Below are positions 26,661 to 36,048 of a stretch of DNA of 64,000 nucleotides, piece by piece. The stretch comes from Acholeplasma laidlawii_A (lineage in GTDB: Bacteria > Bacillota_I > Bacilli_A > Acholeplasmatales > Acholeplasmataceae). Under the pieces are notes generated by a model. The model ran no database searches. It was not told the origin of the DNA and was given only the letters and a program-made list of their open reading frames with translations. Made by a program: the position numbers and the translations under genes. The DNA lies in assembly GCF_030166555.2 (NCBI RefSeq), contig NZ_CP126461.2; one strand, given 5' to 3'. The stretch's first letter is position 1, and each line of letters opens with the position of its first letter.

Positions 26661-26930
26661 TTATCTTCTTAAACCAAGTTCATTAATTAAAGCAGCATAT
26701 CTTTGAGCATCTTGTTCTCTTAAGTACTTAAGTAGATTACGTCTACGACCAATTTTCATGAATAAACCACGTTTTGAATGGAAGTCATGAATATGAGTTT
26801 GTAAATGTTCATTTAGCTCATTGATTTCGTGAGTTAAAATTGCAACTTGTACTTCAGGTGAACCAGTGTCACCAGCGAATCTTGCAAATTTCTCAACGAT
26901 TGCTTTTTTACTGTCTTTTGTCAGTGCCAT
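26661..26930 (-). CDS. rpsO: 30S ribosomal protein S15
   Basis: Primary 16S rRNA-binding protein; 89 residues, the usual length. The start at ATG 26930 is set by AGGAGG seven bases upstream and by the standard N-terminus MALTKDSKKAIVEKF. The open frame extends 17 codons further upstream, through the ribosome-binding site. The core GDTGSPEVQVAILTHEI and HSKRGLFMKIGRRRNLLKYL are conserved. S15 often regulates its own leader; no specific motif could be confirmed here. Confidence 0.98.
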   Translation of the reverse strand: MALTKDSKKAIVEKFARFAGDTGSPEVQVAILTHEINELNEHLQTHIHDFHSKRGLFMKIGRRRNLLKYLREQDAQRYAALINELGLRR

Positions 26931-27084
26931 AATGTTTCCTCCTATGTCTCGTATAGCTAAAGAATTTGTTTTGGCTAACAATGTCCTTGCTATCGACCTA
27001 ATGAATCATACCATAATTAAATTTTAATTGCAACATTTTTTTATTTTTTTATGATAAAATGCATTAATTTTGGAATAAATTACA

Positions 27085-27408
27085 TTATAATTTGATAAAT
27101 TGGTCCACATTTAAAATGAACACAGTCGCTCCACCAACGGATACTTCGATTGGTAAAGTACTAAATGATCCGAATTCATTAACGATAGCATTTGGTACAA
27201 TTTTACTGCGAGTCTTAGAATATTTTTCAATTATATCTAATACTTCAGGCACCTTTTCATCATTAATACCAATTAAGAAAGTTGCATTTCATTCACGAAT
27301 GAATCCACCCTTAGTTGATAATCTAGTCGCGAATATTCTTTCTTTAACTAAACCCTTTTGAACTCTGTTTGCATCATCATTAGATACAACAGCTATAACC
27401 ATTTTCAT
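27085..27408 (-). pseudogene. darA: Cyclic di-AMP receptor (PII-like DarA/PstA), interrupted by in-frame TGA
   Basis: The minus strand encodes a 107-codon reading frame that matches the small PII-like c-di-AMP receptor family. It starts MKMVIAVVSNDDANRV, then has LVKERIFATRLSTKGGFIRE, and resumes NATFLIGINDEKVPEVLDII with VGGATVFILNVDQFIKL at the end. Codon 40 is TGA (27291-27289), where the family has Gly in GGFLREGNTT; one base change (GGA to TGA) explains it. ATG 27408 has AGGAGG about 8 nt upstream. Length, start site and frame are otherwise intact. It follows ribF and precedes rpsO. Either a recent nonsense mutation or a sequence error. Confidence 0.88.
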
Positions 27409-27447
27409 AGATGATACCTCCTCTATTAATAATATTTTATCATATTT

Positions 27448-28350
27448 TTACTTTTTTAATAAGTTATGTGTTTGTTCTACATCTTTTTCGATTTGTTCTA
27501 ACATAGTTTCTACTTTATCATACTTTATTTCATCTCGTAAATAGTACTCAAATGAAACAGTAATCTCTTCTTCATATAAATTGCCATCATAATTCATGAT
27601 AAATACTTCTAATCTTCTTGTAGTTGAATAGTTGATTGTTGGGTTATGACCTAAATTAGCGCATCCTAAATAGGTTTTATCACCTATTTCCACTTTTACA
27701 GCATAAACACCTATCTTAGGTAAATAATGGTTCTTATAGTCGATATTAGCGGTTGGATAACCTATCATTTTGCCTACTTTATCACCATGAATCACCTCAC
27801 CATGGATACTGTAACTTTTATTAAGTAGTTTTCTGGCAAGTTTCATATCACCTTGTTCAAGTAATAACTTAATGTAGGTTGTAGATACACGTGTATCCTT
27901 ATAGAGTAAATCCTCTACGACGAGTACCTCAAAATGCTGTTTTAAATCATCAACACTACCAGATCCTTTATGACCAAACTTGAAATCACGACCTACAACA
28001 ATACGTTTTACTTGAAGTGACTTTAACCACTCAATAAATTCTATTTTTTCTAGTTTTGAAAATGCCTTAGTAAACTCAACTACGATAAATAAATCAACAC
28101 CCATCATCTTAAGTGCACGTTCTTTGTCTGATATATCCATTAGAATTGGAAGTTCTTTGTTTGTAATCACACTCATTGGATGTGGAAAAAATGTCATGAC
28201 AGCACTTTTTGTGTCACTAAATTTTTTAACCTTTTCTATAAGATTTTGATGCCCGATGTGTAACCCATCAAAATTACCAATAGTTAATGTAATTGGTTCA
28301 TTATTTTTTATGGATTCATATGTAGTGTGTATTGTCTTCATCTCATTCAC
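27448..28350 (-). CDS. ribF: Bifunctional riboflavin kinase/FAD synthetase
   Basis: Makes FMN and FAD from riboflavin. The 300-residue protein has an N-terminal adenylyltransferase domain (TIGNFDGLHIGHQNLI with the HxGH motif, VVGRDFKFGHKGSG, STTYIKLLLEQGD) and a C-terminal flavokinase domain (GDKVGKMIGYPTANI, GVYAVKVE, LEVFIMNYDGNLY). It lies 6 bp after truB. No FMN riboswitch is present. Confidence 0.96.
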   Translation of the reverse strand: MNEMKTIHTTYESIKNNEPITLTIGNFDGLHIGHQNLIEKVKKFSDTKSAVMTFFPHPMSVITNKELPILMDISDKERALKMMGVDLFIVVEFTKAFSKLEKIEFIEWLKSLQVKRIVVGRDFKFGHKGSGSVDDLKQHFEVLVVEDLLYKDTRVSTTYIKLLLEQGDMKLARKLLNKSYSIHGEVIHGDKVGKMIGYPTANIDYKNHYLPKIGVYAVKVEIGDKTYLGCANLGHNPTINYSTTRRLEVFIMNYDGNLYEEEITVSFEYYLRDEIKYDKVETMLEQIEKDVEQTHNLLKK

Positions 28351-28356
28351 TTCCTT

Positions 28357-29196
28357 TTAAAATAGATATTTCAATTTATACTGTTGATTATCAGGGACAT
28401 AATATGCAATATACGTACCCACTTCATCTTGTACAATAAATGGTTCATTTATGTTTGTTTGACGTTCATCTAATACAACACCATTTTTGACGAGTTTAAT
28501 TAAGTAGTCATTTAAGACTATTTTCTTAACGCCTTCAAATAATAATGTATGATCGATTAAATCAGGTAGTTCAATATCTTCTACGGTCTTTGACATATTT
28601 TGGCTATACAAGCCAATCTTTGTTCTATTTAAGACTGATAGTGCACCAAAGGTATTTAATCCTAGTCCAATATCTCTTGCGATACTTCGAATATATGTAC
28701 CCTTGGATACATGTGTAGAAAAATCTATTGTATGTTCCTTTATTTGATAAGTAAAATCATAAATACTTACTTCTCTAGCAGGCAAATCTAGTGGCTTACC
28801 GCTTCTTGCAGCTTCGTAGGCTTTAACACCTGCTTTTTTAATCGCTGAATAGCTAGGAGGTATTTGCCTATAGGTAGGCACTATTTTGTCTAAAATAGCC
28901 TTTAAATCATCTTCAGCAAATAATACAGGTGCTTCATTTATAACTTCACCTGTAGTGTCATCTGTATCATAAGATTTACCAAGTTCAATGGTTCCATCAT
29001 ATTGCTTATCAAGCTCATCAAATAGAAAGGCTAACTTTGTTGCTTTACCGACTAAAATTATTAATAAACCGGTAGCAAAAGGATCCAGAGTTCCTGTATG
29101 TCCTACTTTTTTAATATTAAATTTCTTTCTAATTTGATAAACAATATCATGGCTGGTTAATCCAGCTTTTTTATTGACTAAAAATATACCGTTCAT
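28357..29196 (-). CDS. truB: tRNA pseudouridine(55) synthase
   Basis: Converts U55 of tRNA to pseudouridine. 279 residues from ATG 29196, which has AGGA about 8 nt upstream. A TATAAT at 29226-29221 rules out the more distal in-frame ATG at 29232. Motifs: GIFLVNKKAGLTSHDIVY, KKVGHTGTLDPFATGLL with the catalytic Asp, and YDGTIELGKSYDTDDTTG. KVSKGTYIRSIARDIG occurs as VSKGTYIRSIARDIG. Co-transcribed with ribF and probably the darA remnant. Confidence 0.96.
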   Translation of the reverse strand: MNGIFLVNKKAGLTSHDIVYQIRKKFNIKKVGHTGTLDPFATGLLIILVGKATKLAFLFDELDKQYDGTIELGKSYDTDDTTGEVINEAPVLFAEDDLKAILDKIVPTYRQIPPSYSAIKKAGVKAYEAARSGKPLDLPAREVSIYDFTYQIKEHTIDFSTHVSKGTYIRSIARDIGLGLNTFGALSVLNRTKIGLYSQNMSKTVEDIELPDLIDHTLLFEGVKKIVLNDYLIKLVKNGVVLDERQTNINEPFIVQDEVGTYIAYYVPDNQQYKLKYLF

Positions 29197-29262
29197 ATAC
29201 ATCCTACTTTTTATATATTTATTATAACACAAGAAAAAAGGCTTTATTACAAGCCTTACTTC

Positions 29263-29571
29263 TTATTTATGTTCTTCTATCCAAGATAGAATTTTTTCTC
29301 TTGGTTGGTAGCCTGATGCTCTGGATACTTCTTTACCGTCTTTAAATAATACAAGTGTCGGTACAGCGCGAATACCATTATCAATTGCTTCTTTTCTGTA
29401 TTCGTCAATATCTAGTTTAATCAATTGTGCTCCAACGTTTTCAGTGCTAATTTGTTCTAAAACAGGCATTAACATTTTACAAGGTCCACACCATGTAGCA
29501 AAAAAGTCTACTAAAACAAGGCCATCTTTACTCACTAGACCTTTAAAATCTTCACCTTTATATTGTTGCAT
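29263..29571 (-). CDS. trxA: Thioredoxin
   Basis: 102-residue cytoplasmic thiol-disulfide reductase. The active site is FFATWCGPCKML (WCGPC, ~27-31), with the cis-Pro in VPTLVLFKDGKEV. There is no signal or membrane helix. GGAGGC precedes ATG 29571. It lies between mutS2 and truB with short gaps. Confidence 0.97.
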   Translation of the reverse strand: MQQYKGEDFKGLVSKDGLVLVDFFATWCGPCKMLMPVLEQISTENVGAQLIKLDIDEYRKEAIDNGIRAVPTLVLFKDGKEVSRASGYQPREKILSWIEEHK

Positions 29572-29648
29572 TTAAAATGCCTCCTAATTTTAATTGTATT
29601 TATATTATAACTTCTTTAGGTTAAATAATCAAAGAATATGGCTAAGGG

Positions 29649-31949
29649 TTAAAGTGTAATGACAGTAACTCCATTTAAACCTTCGCCTTCTTGCCCATAT
29701 CTATGGGATTTTATGTATCTAGACTTCTTAATATAGTCATAAACCGCTTTTCTAACAGCCCCGGTACCAAAACCATGAATCACTCTAATGTAAGGTGTAT
29801 TCGATAATAATGCATCATCTATTGCCTTATCCATAAGTTCTTTAACTTCTTCAAAACGTACACCTCTTAAATCAAGTTCAAAAGTAGGTGCTTTAGAAGG
29901 GTTTGAGCCACTGTATTTTGTTTGAACTTTTTCTTGTTTTTTAGGTTTAACAGCCATCTTTGAAAGTTCATGACGTTTAAAAGGTAATTCAAATAATCCA
30001 ACGGATACTACATACTCATCTTTATTTATTTTGGTGATGACACCATCTTGGCCATAATTAGTGACTAAGACATGATCACCTATCTTAAGTGGTTCTAGTT
30101 TAACTTTAGTCTCTTTTTTAATAGTTTTGTTTAAGTCACCTTTTAATTTTGCAGCATCCGGCGTGGATAATTTATCCACTTTAGATAATTTATCAATGAC
30201 CTCTAAGGCGTCTTGTTTTAATTTGTCATATTCTTTAGTTGCTTTAAATTTAATATCTTGAAGCATTTGATCACGCTCTTTTTCAAAAGTTCTGATCTTA
30301 TCTTGATACCTCTTAATTTCTTTATCAAGTGCCTCTGACTTTCCTTTAAGTACTTCTTTTTCTTGTTCCAATAAAACTTGTTCTTTATTAAGTTTTTCTA
30401 TATTTTTACCAAGGTTCGTTTGTCTACCACTTAAAAGTGTTTCAGCTTCATGGATAATACGTTTAGGTAAACCTAATCTATCTGCAATTTTTAATGCATG
30501 TGATGATCCGGCAATACCTAAATGAATTTTATATAAAGGCTTTAAGCTCATCTCATCAAAAGCAACACTCGCAGTATAAATATCATCATGTTCGTAAGCA
30601 TAAAGTTTTAACTCAGAATAATGTGTTGTTAATATGATACGGTTGTTTTTATTTGATTTTAGGTCATCAATAATTGCAATAGCAAGTGATACACCTTCAA
30701 TTGGGTCTGTTCCACTACCTAACTCATCTAGTAAAATAAGTGCTCTTCCTTTTAACTTATCAAACATATTCTTAATCTTTGTTAAGTGTGATGAGAAGGT
30801 TGATAAGGATTGTTGAATAGATTGTTCATCACCAATATCTGCGAATATTTGATCAAAAACACTCATTTGACTATTTTTGTTTAATGGCACTAAAATACCT
30901 GATTGCATCATTAAAGTAAATAACCCTAAGGTTTTTAGTGCTACTGTTTTACCACCAGTATTTGGACCAGTAATCATTAATACATTACGATCATTACTAA
31001 TGCTTATTTCAATAGGTACAACACTTTCTTTAGCAATTAATGGGTGTCTAGCATCGATTAAGTGGATGTTTCCATCACTATTTAGATTTGGTAGGTTTGC
31101 ATCAATTTCTACAGCATAAAGGGTTTTTGCGTGTAGTACATCAAGTTCTACTAAGATATCTAAATGACTTATTAATTCAGTACTAAATGGTTTTAACTTA
31201 TTAGTTAACGCGATTGATATTTGAATAATTTCTTGTTCTTCAAGACTCTTTAAATACTCAATATCTTGTGTAACTTGTCTTATATCTTCTGGTTCAATAT
31301 ATACCGTTTGTTTAGAGGCGGATACATCATGTATTACACCTTTAACTTTATTTTTATAGCCTTCTTTAATTGGAATATCGTAACGACCATTACGCATTAC
31401 AATGATGGACTCGTTTAGATAACTTTGATAACGTGTTAAGACTTCACTTAACAGTTTATCAAGTTGTCTTTCTTTCATCTTTAAGTCATGTCTAATAGTC
31501 TTTAGCGTACTTGAAGCATCATCATAAATAGTTTCATCATCCTTAATGATTTCATCTATATGTTGAAGTTGTGATTTTGAATGTTTAAAAGTCTTTATCC
31601 ATTCTAGATGATTAATATGGACAGAATCAATTGATTTAAAATAGTTTTCTAAAGATTTTTCCATGTGAATAAAGCGTCTAATCATAAGAAAATCTTCAAT
31701 GCTTAAAAAATCCAGTTTATCTAAATTGGTGATTATAAGGTAAATATCAAATCCTTTTACAAATGGTAATCGACCATAAGTATCAATAATTTGTTTCAAC
31801 TCAAAGGATTTGTGTAAATTTAAAGACACCTCATCTAATTGATTATAAGGTAAAGTATCCTTAATAGCTGTTACTGCAGCCTTTGAATAGGCGTAGTCTT
31901 GGATTTTATCTAATATTAAATTAAATTCTAATGCTTTTGTCGAATACAT
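29649..31949 (-). CDS. mutS2: Endonuclease/ATPase MutS2
   Basis: 766-residue MutS-family protein without the mismatch-recognition domain. It has helical clamp regions, then the ATPase (MITGPNTGGKTVALKTLG, ~330; LILLDELGSGTDPIEG; TTHYSELKLYA). Next is a long coiled coil (~520-620, rich in KEKE and LDKEIKRYQDK) and a C-terminal Smr domain (LDLRGVRFEEVKELMDKA, VIHGFGTGAVRKAV, ~690-766). Known roles of the family include suppression of recombination and rescue of collided ribosomes. AAGGAG precedes the ATG. The gene is divergent from rnhC. Confidence 0.96.
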   Translation of the reverse strand: MYSTKALEFNLILDKIQDYAYSKAAVTAIKDTLPYNQLDEVSLNLHKSFELKQIIDTYGRLPFVKGFDIYLIITNLDKLDFLSIEDFLMIRRFIHMEKSLENYFKSIDSVHINHLEWIKTFKHSKSQLQHIDEIIKDDETIYDDASSTLKTIRHDLKMKERQLDKLLSEVLTRYQSYLNESIIVMRNGRYDIPIKEGYKNKVKGVIHDVSASKQTVYIEPEDIRQVTQDIEYLKSLEEQEIIQISIALTNKLKPFSTELISHLDILVELDVLHAKTLYAVEIDANLPNLNSDGNIHLIDARHPLIAKESVVPIEISISNDRNVLMITGPNTGGKTVALKTLGLFTLMMQSGILVPLNKNSQMSVFDQIFADIGDEQSIQQSLSTFSSHLTKIKNMFDKLKGRALILLDELGSGTDPIEGVSLAIAIIDDLKSNKNNRIILTTHYSELKLYAYEHDDIYTASVAFDEMSLKPLYKIHLGIAGSSHALKIADRLGLPKRIIHEAETLLSGRQTNLGKNIEKLNKEQVLLEQEKEVLKGKSEALDKEIKRYQDKIRTFEKERDQMLQDIKFKATKEYDKLKQDALEVIDKLSKVDKLSTPDAAKLKGDLNKTIKKETKVKLEPLKIGDHVLVTNYGQDGVITKINKDEYVVSVGLFELPFKRHELSKMAVKPKKQEKVQTKYSGSNPSKAPTFELDLRGVRFEEVKELMDKAIDDALLSNTPYIRVIHGFGTGAVRKAVYDYIKKSRYIKSHRYGQEGEGLNGVTVITL

Positions 31950-32008
31950 TTAAAAACTCCTTATTTCACACTTTTTATGGTATAATATTACTCAGTAGGT
32001 GAAGAATA

Positions 32009-32866
32009 TTGAGAAATTATACAATTAGCTTATCTAGCGACCAGCTAGTTTTGCTTAAACAATTTTATAACAATTATTTATTAAAAGTGGAGCAGCCATA
32101 TGTTTTTTTTGTTGCTCATCATAATGATACACGTATTAGTGCATTTAAATCAGGTAAAGTTGTACTTCAAGGTGAAGAGATCAATCCTGAATTAGTTGCT
32201 ATTAAATCTTTTTTAAATATTACTAATTATGCTGCAATCGGTTCTGATGAAGTCGGTACAGGTGATGCTTTAGGTCCAGTGGTTGTATGTAGTGCATACG
32301 CCTCGATTGAAGATATCGAATTCCTAGAAAAACTAGGTGTTAAAGATTCTAAATCCATGACTAATAAAGAAATTGTCAAACTAGGTCCTGTCATTGCAAA
32401 GCGATTAACACACTCTATTGTGATATTAACCCCTGAGAAGTTTAATGAACAAACCCAGAAAGGTTTGAACTTAAACAAAATTAAAGCGCTGTTACATAAT
32501 CATATGATTATTAAGACAACTTCAAAAGTTGAAGCTGCAGTGCCTGTAATTTTAGATCAATTTTGTTTACCAACACACTACTTTAACTATCTAAAGGATG
32601 AAAAGTTAGTGTACCGCGATGTTGAGTTTTACACCAAAGCAGAGTCTGTACATTTAAGTGTTGCTGCTGCTTCCATCATAGCACGTTATGCATTTTTAGT
32701 TAAAATGCATCAATACTCCAAGAAATTCAATATGAAATTGAAACTTGGTGCTAGTAAAGAAGTCGATGTTCAAATTAAAGAAATTTATGACACGCATGGT
32801 TTAGATGGGTTAAGTAAAATAGCTAAAATGAACTTTAAGAATGTCACAAAACAAAATTTAACCTAA
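32009..32866 (+). CDS. rnhC: Ribonuclease HIII
   Basis: Cleaves RNA in RNA-DNA hybrids. The 285-residue protein has an N-terminal substrate-binding domain (1-70) and the catalytic core GSDEVGTGDALGPVV (D-E, ~78), KLGVKDSKSMTN, VILDQF and AESVHLSVAAASIIARY. It starts at TTG 32009, with AGGTGA 6-7 nt upstream and a TATAAT at 31981-31986. Its 3' end overlaps the convergent rluD-family gene by 9 bp. Confidence 0.95.
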   Translation: MRNYTISLSSDQLVLLKQFYNNYLLKVEQPYVFFVAHHNDTRISAFKSGKVVLQGEEINPELVAIKSFLNITNYAAIGSDEVGTGDALGPVVVCSAYASIEDIEFLEKLGVKDSKSMTNKEIVKLGPVIAKRLTHSIVILTPEKFNEQTQKGLNLNKIKALLHNHMIIKTTSKVEAAVPVILDQFCLPTHYFNYLKDEKLVYRDVEFYTKAESVHLSVAAASIIARYAFLVKMHQYSKKFNMKLKLGASKEVDVQIKEIYDTHGLDGLSKIAKMNFKNVTKQNLT

Positions 32867-33751
32867 AGTAACTAAATAACTTTCAAATTCAGGTGGTAAT
32901 GGTGCTTCAAGCATCATTACTTTTTTTGTTATTGGATGCACAAATTCTAATCTAAATGCATGTAATAACTGGCCATCCTTTAATACTTTAGCTTTTGTAC
33001 CATATAATGGATCTCCAGTAACTGGATGTTTAATATATGCTAAATGAACACGTATTTGATGTGTTCTACCTGTTTCTAATTTACAATGAAGTAATGTATG
33101 ATCTCTAAAGGTTCTCATCACTTCAAAATGTGTGATTGCTGGTTTCCCAGTTGCTACAACAGCCATTTTTGTACGAATTTTTGGGTGTCTCGCAATTGGT
33201 GCATCAATAACACCTTTATTATGATCTAAAACACCTTCAACGAGTGCAATATATTCACGTTTGATTTCATGAAATTTTAAATCTTGGGCTAATATTTTAT
33301 GTGCTTCGTTTGTTTTAGCAACCAAAATAAGGCCAGATGTATCTTTATCAATGCGATGTAAAATACCAGGTCTTAAAGGATCATCATTGTGTGTGGATAG
33401 TGTACCTGTATGATGTAGCAAACCAGACACTAAGGTTGTTTCACTAAAAGTTTCAGACGGGTGAACTACTAATCCTTTAGGTTTGTTAATGACCATAATA
33501 TCATCATCTTCATAAACGATATTTAAATCAATATCTTTAGGTTTAAGTGGATTAACCTCTTCTTTAGCTTCAAGGTCTAGGGTAATTTCATCACCACTTT
33601 TTAACTTATAACCAGCTTTAGTAGTTGATCCATTCACCATGACAAACCCATCTTTGATAAGTGTAGTAATTTGACTTCTATTGAGTTCTGTTGACGATAC
33701 TAAAAAGTGGTCTAAACGGCTATCTGCTTGTTCTGTAATTTTAAATTTCAT
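32858..33751 (-). CDS. Ribosomal large subunit pseudouridine synthase, RluD family
   Basis: 297 residues: an N-terminal S4 domain (LDHFLVSSTELNRSQITTLIKDGFVMVNG) and the RsuA/RluD catalytic core. Core motifs are DIMVINKPKGLVVHP, HRIDKDTSGLILVAK with the catalytic Asp (~141), GRTHQIRVHL and HPVTGDPLYG. It modifies uridines of 23S rRNA; the exact sites are not deducible. It overlaps lspA by 11 bp, a common pairing in Firmicutes. Confidence 0.93.
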   Translation of the reverse strand: MKFKITEQADSRLDHFLVSSTELNRSQITTLIKDGFVMVNGSTTKAGYKLKSGDEITLDLEAKEEVNPLKPKDIDLNIVYEDDDIMVINKPKGLVVHPSETFSETTLVSGLLHHTGTLSTHNDDPLRPGILHRIDKDTSGLILVAKTNEAHKILAQDLKFHEIKREYIALVEGVLDHNKGVIDAPIARHPKIRTKMAVVATGKPAITHFEVMRTFRDHTLLHCKLETGRTHQIRVHLAYIKHPVTGDPLYGTKAKVLKDGQLLHAFRLEFVHPITKKVMMLEAPLPPEFESYLVTLG

Positions 33752-34238
33752 TTTGTGTATCCTTCTTTATCTTTTTCTGTCTTAGTGTGTCTAGTATTAA
33801 TATATCAATCAGTAGTAAAACAACACCAGCATTTAATAATACATCTGCAAAATTAAATATTGTTCCACCTACAATTGGAAGAAATGGCATTTGAACATAG
33901 TCAATGACATAACCAAATAATATACGGTCGATTGCATTACCTAATGTACCACTAATCAGTAATATAAAGGCAATCGTATAGACTTTTTTTGTTTTCCAAT
34001 CTGATTTTGAGAAAAAATATCCAAATAATACTAAAGCAAATAAGGTGATGATGAAAAATAAAAATTGTTGTCCTTGAAGTAATCCAAAGGAGGCTCCTGT
34101 GTTTTGTACATAACCTACATAAAGTGTATTATCGATTACAGATACAATACTTCCAGCTGCATATATATTTGAAAATATTTGTTTAAGTATGACATCTACT
34201 AAGATAAGTACTGCCATAATGATATAAGATAAAATCAT
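33741..34238 (-). CDS. lspA: Lipoprotein signal peptidase (signal peptidase II)
   Basis: Membrane aspartyl protease that removes signal peptides from lipoproteins. 165 residues with four helices. The catalytic Asp pair lies in GNAIDRILFGYVIDYV and FNFADVLLNAGV. AAGGAG precedes ATG 34238. It supports the lipoprotein assignment of the 5'-nucleotidase elsewhere in the window. Confidence 0.96.
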   Translation of the reverse strand: MILSYIIMAVLILVDVILKQIFSNIYAAGSIVSVIDNTLYVGYVQNTGASFGLLQGQQFLFFIITLFALVLFGYFFSKSDWKTKKVYTIAFILLISGTLGNAIDRILFGYVIDYVQMPFLPIVGGTIFNFADVLLNAGVVLLLIDILILDTLRQKKIKKDTQNEI

Positions 34239-34240
34239 GT

Positions 34241-34624
34241 TTAAGCTCCTTGTAAAAATATCAATACAAAAATAATACCTACAACCACAAGTAAAGCACT
34301 CATAATGCTACCTTCGACAATAACTAGTGATTTTGTATTCAATAACTTGATTTTTGGTTCAAACAACCCATGTATATAATACATTAAATATTCATAGATA
34401 AACACAGCAATTACAGATAATATGAATAATAGAATGATTAGGAGCAATTGTAGTTCAACAAACATAAATAATTGGACTAATATGAGGTAAACCGGTAAAA
34501 GCAATAAGGTAGTTATGATTAAACTACCTAAAACGCTTAAAAATGTTGACTTGATTGTTGTTAGATCATCTAATCGGTATCTAACTACCTTAGATTGATT
34601 CCATAATTTAGTTAAGTATTTCAT
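34241..34624 (-). CDS. Small membrane protein, unknown
   Basis: 127 residues with three strongly hydrophobic helices (about 27-53, 58-85, 103-125) and a polar amino end. I do not recognise a family. It overlaps the upstream PDZ/Lon-like gene by 17 bp and ends 3 bp before lspA, so it is translated as part of this operon. Confidence 0.7.
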   Translation of the reverse strand: MKYLTKLWNQSKVVRYRLDDLTTIKSTFLSVLGSLIITTLLLLPVYLILVQLFMFVELQLLLIILLFILSVIAVFIYEYLMYYIHGLFEPKIKLLNTKSLVIVEGSIMSALLVVVGIIFVLIFLQGA

Positions 34625-35588
34625 TGGTTATAACCTCTATTGCTTCTTCAATTGTGGCTACTGGATATATATTGATTAAGTGTGATAAGTGTTTCACTTC
34701 ATCATAATGCACTGCAGGTATTAAGAAGTGTTTGATACCTTCTTTTTGTGCACCATATATTTTTTGAACTAATCCCCCAATAGGACCAATTTCATTATTA
34801 TATCTAATTGTTCCAGTTCCAACAATATCCACATTAATCGCATCATAATCGATTAAAGCAAAATAAATACTTAAAGTATACATCATTCCCGCAGACGGGC
34901 CTGTTAGATTCGTGTCCATACCAGGCAGACTATACTGTGGTGATGCTTGATTAATTTGATATTTTGGATAAAACCTAAATATCGCATCGCTTGTTTTGTT
35001 AATGGTAATTTCTATTACTTTATCATCTCTTAGTACATCGAGTTTAAAGTCACCTTCATTTAGAATAAAATACATCCCCATTGTTTCATAATCAGTGAAG
35101 TTATTATCATCAATATCCGTGATGATATCACCAATTTTTAATGTATTGTATTCAGGCGATCTAAAGTCAATTATCATACCTACCAAGTCGTAATCAATAG
35201 TTATACTATCGTTAGTCTCATGTGCTAATGTATATGAGGTAATTAAAGATTGCTCAAAAGACGCCTCTTTTTGGATGATCCCTCGAAGATGATTCTCATA
35301 AGGAGATAGTACGGATTCGGCATATTGAAGTGGTTCCACTTCAAACTGAGGATTCATCTCATAAAGCATACGCGCAAATCCAGTAATCCTTGACATCGAT
35401 AAAACAGACACCGACTTTAAATGTGGTGTTTGATTTTTCCCTTCAATGCTTACCATGGTATTTGTAGAGCGTGACTTATTTGGTGCTGTCACACTATAAT
35501 TGGTTGGTATAACTAAGGCAATCATTAAGTAAATATATGCAAATATGACACTGTGAAAAAGTGTTTTTAATTTACTTGTCTGTTTCAA
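34608..35588 (-). CDS. PDZ and Lon-like (S16) membrane protease, YlbL/SepM type
   Basis: 326 residues: one N-terminal membrane helix (~12-27), an extracytoplasmic region with a PDZ domain (~125-205, YNTLKIGDIITDIDDNNF), and a C-terminal Lon-type serine protease domain. That domain carries TGPSAGMMYTLSIY (catalytic Ser, ~232) and IGPIGGLVQKIYGAQKEGI (catalytic Lys, ~277). The family cleaves exported peptides or regulatory proteins. It starts at TTG 35588, with GGAG 10 nt upstream inside the end of comEB, so initiation is coupled. Confidence 0.9.
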   Translation of the reverse strand: MKQTSKLKTLFHSVIFAYIYLMIALVIPTNYSVTAPNKSRSTNTMVSIEGKNQTPHLKSVSVLSMSRITGFARMLYEMNPQFEVEPLQYAESVLSPYENHLRGIIQKEASFEQSLITSYTLAHETNDSITIDYDLVGMIIDFRSPEYNTLKIGDIITDIDDNNFTDYETMGMYFILNEGDFKLDVLRDDKVIEITINKTSDAIFRFYPKYQINQASPQYSLPGMDTNLTGPSAGMMYTLSIYFALIDYDAINVDIVGTGTIRYNNEIGPIGGLVQKIYGAQKEGIKHFLIPAVHYDEVKHLSHLINIYPVATIEEAIEVITNEILN

Positions 35589-36048
35589 GTACGATTGTCT
35601 CCATTTGGATTTGTCTTGCTTTGATACCTGCTTTTTTCATCATTGTTGTTGATGCGATGTGACTTTCTTTACCTTTATCTTTATCCGACATGTAAACAAT
35701 TTCTTTAACGCCTGCTTGTACAAGTAGTTTCATACATTCATTACAGGGAAATAAAGTGACATAGAGCGTTGCATCTTTAAGACTAGTTGTTGCATTTAAT
35801 ATCGCATTAGCCTCTGCATGGACCACATATGCATATTTAGATTTTGAATAGTCCTCATTTTTTTGCCAAAAATCTTCATCATCTGATAAACCCATTGGTA
35901 AGCCATTATATCCGATTGCCACAATACGTCTATCCGGGTTAATAATACAAGCACCTACTTGTGTGTTAGGATCTTTTGATCTTAGAGCTGATAACTTTGC
36001 CACACCCATAAAATATTGGTCCCAGGAGATGTAGTTTTGATTTTTCAT
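35572..36048 (-). CDS. comEB: dCMP deaminase (ComEB-like)
   Basis: Zinc enzyme converting dCMP to dUMP for thymidylate supply. The 158-residue protein has the zinc motifs VHAEANAIL (His/Glu) and PCNECMKLL (two Cys), and the N-terminal YFMGVAKLSALRSKDPNTQVG of the family. It overlaps msrA as ATGA and contains the start of the downstream protease gene. Confidence 0.93.
   Translation of the reverse strand: MKNQNYISWDQYFMGVAKLSALRSKDPNTQVGACIINPDRRIVAIGYNGLPMGLSDDEDFWQKNEDYSKSKYAYVVHAEANAILNATTSLKDATLYVTLFPCNECMKLLVQAGVKEIVYMSDKDKGKESHIASTTMMKKAGIKARQIQMETIVLETDK

Noticed and set aside
27286..27294. UGA read as tryptophan (mycoplasma code)
   Set aside because: Many genes here end in TGA, and several ATGA overlaps need it as a stop. 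The family residue at this position is Gly, not Trp.
27092..27361. An 89-residue plus-strand ORF
   Set aside because: It is antisense to the interrupted c-di-AMP receptor gene, which has the family match, a start and a ribosome-binding site.
29197..29232. Upstream start for truB
   Set aside because: The distal ATG lies upstream of the TATAAT promoter element; the proximal ATG has AGGA.
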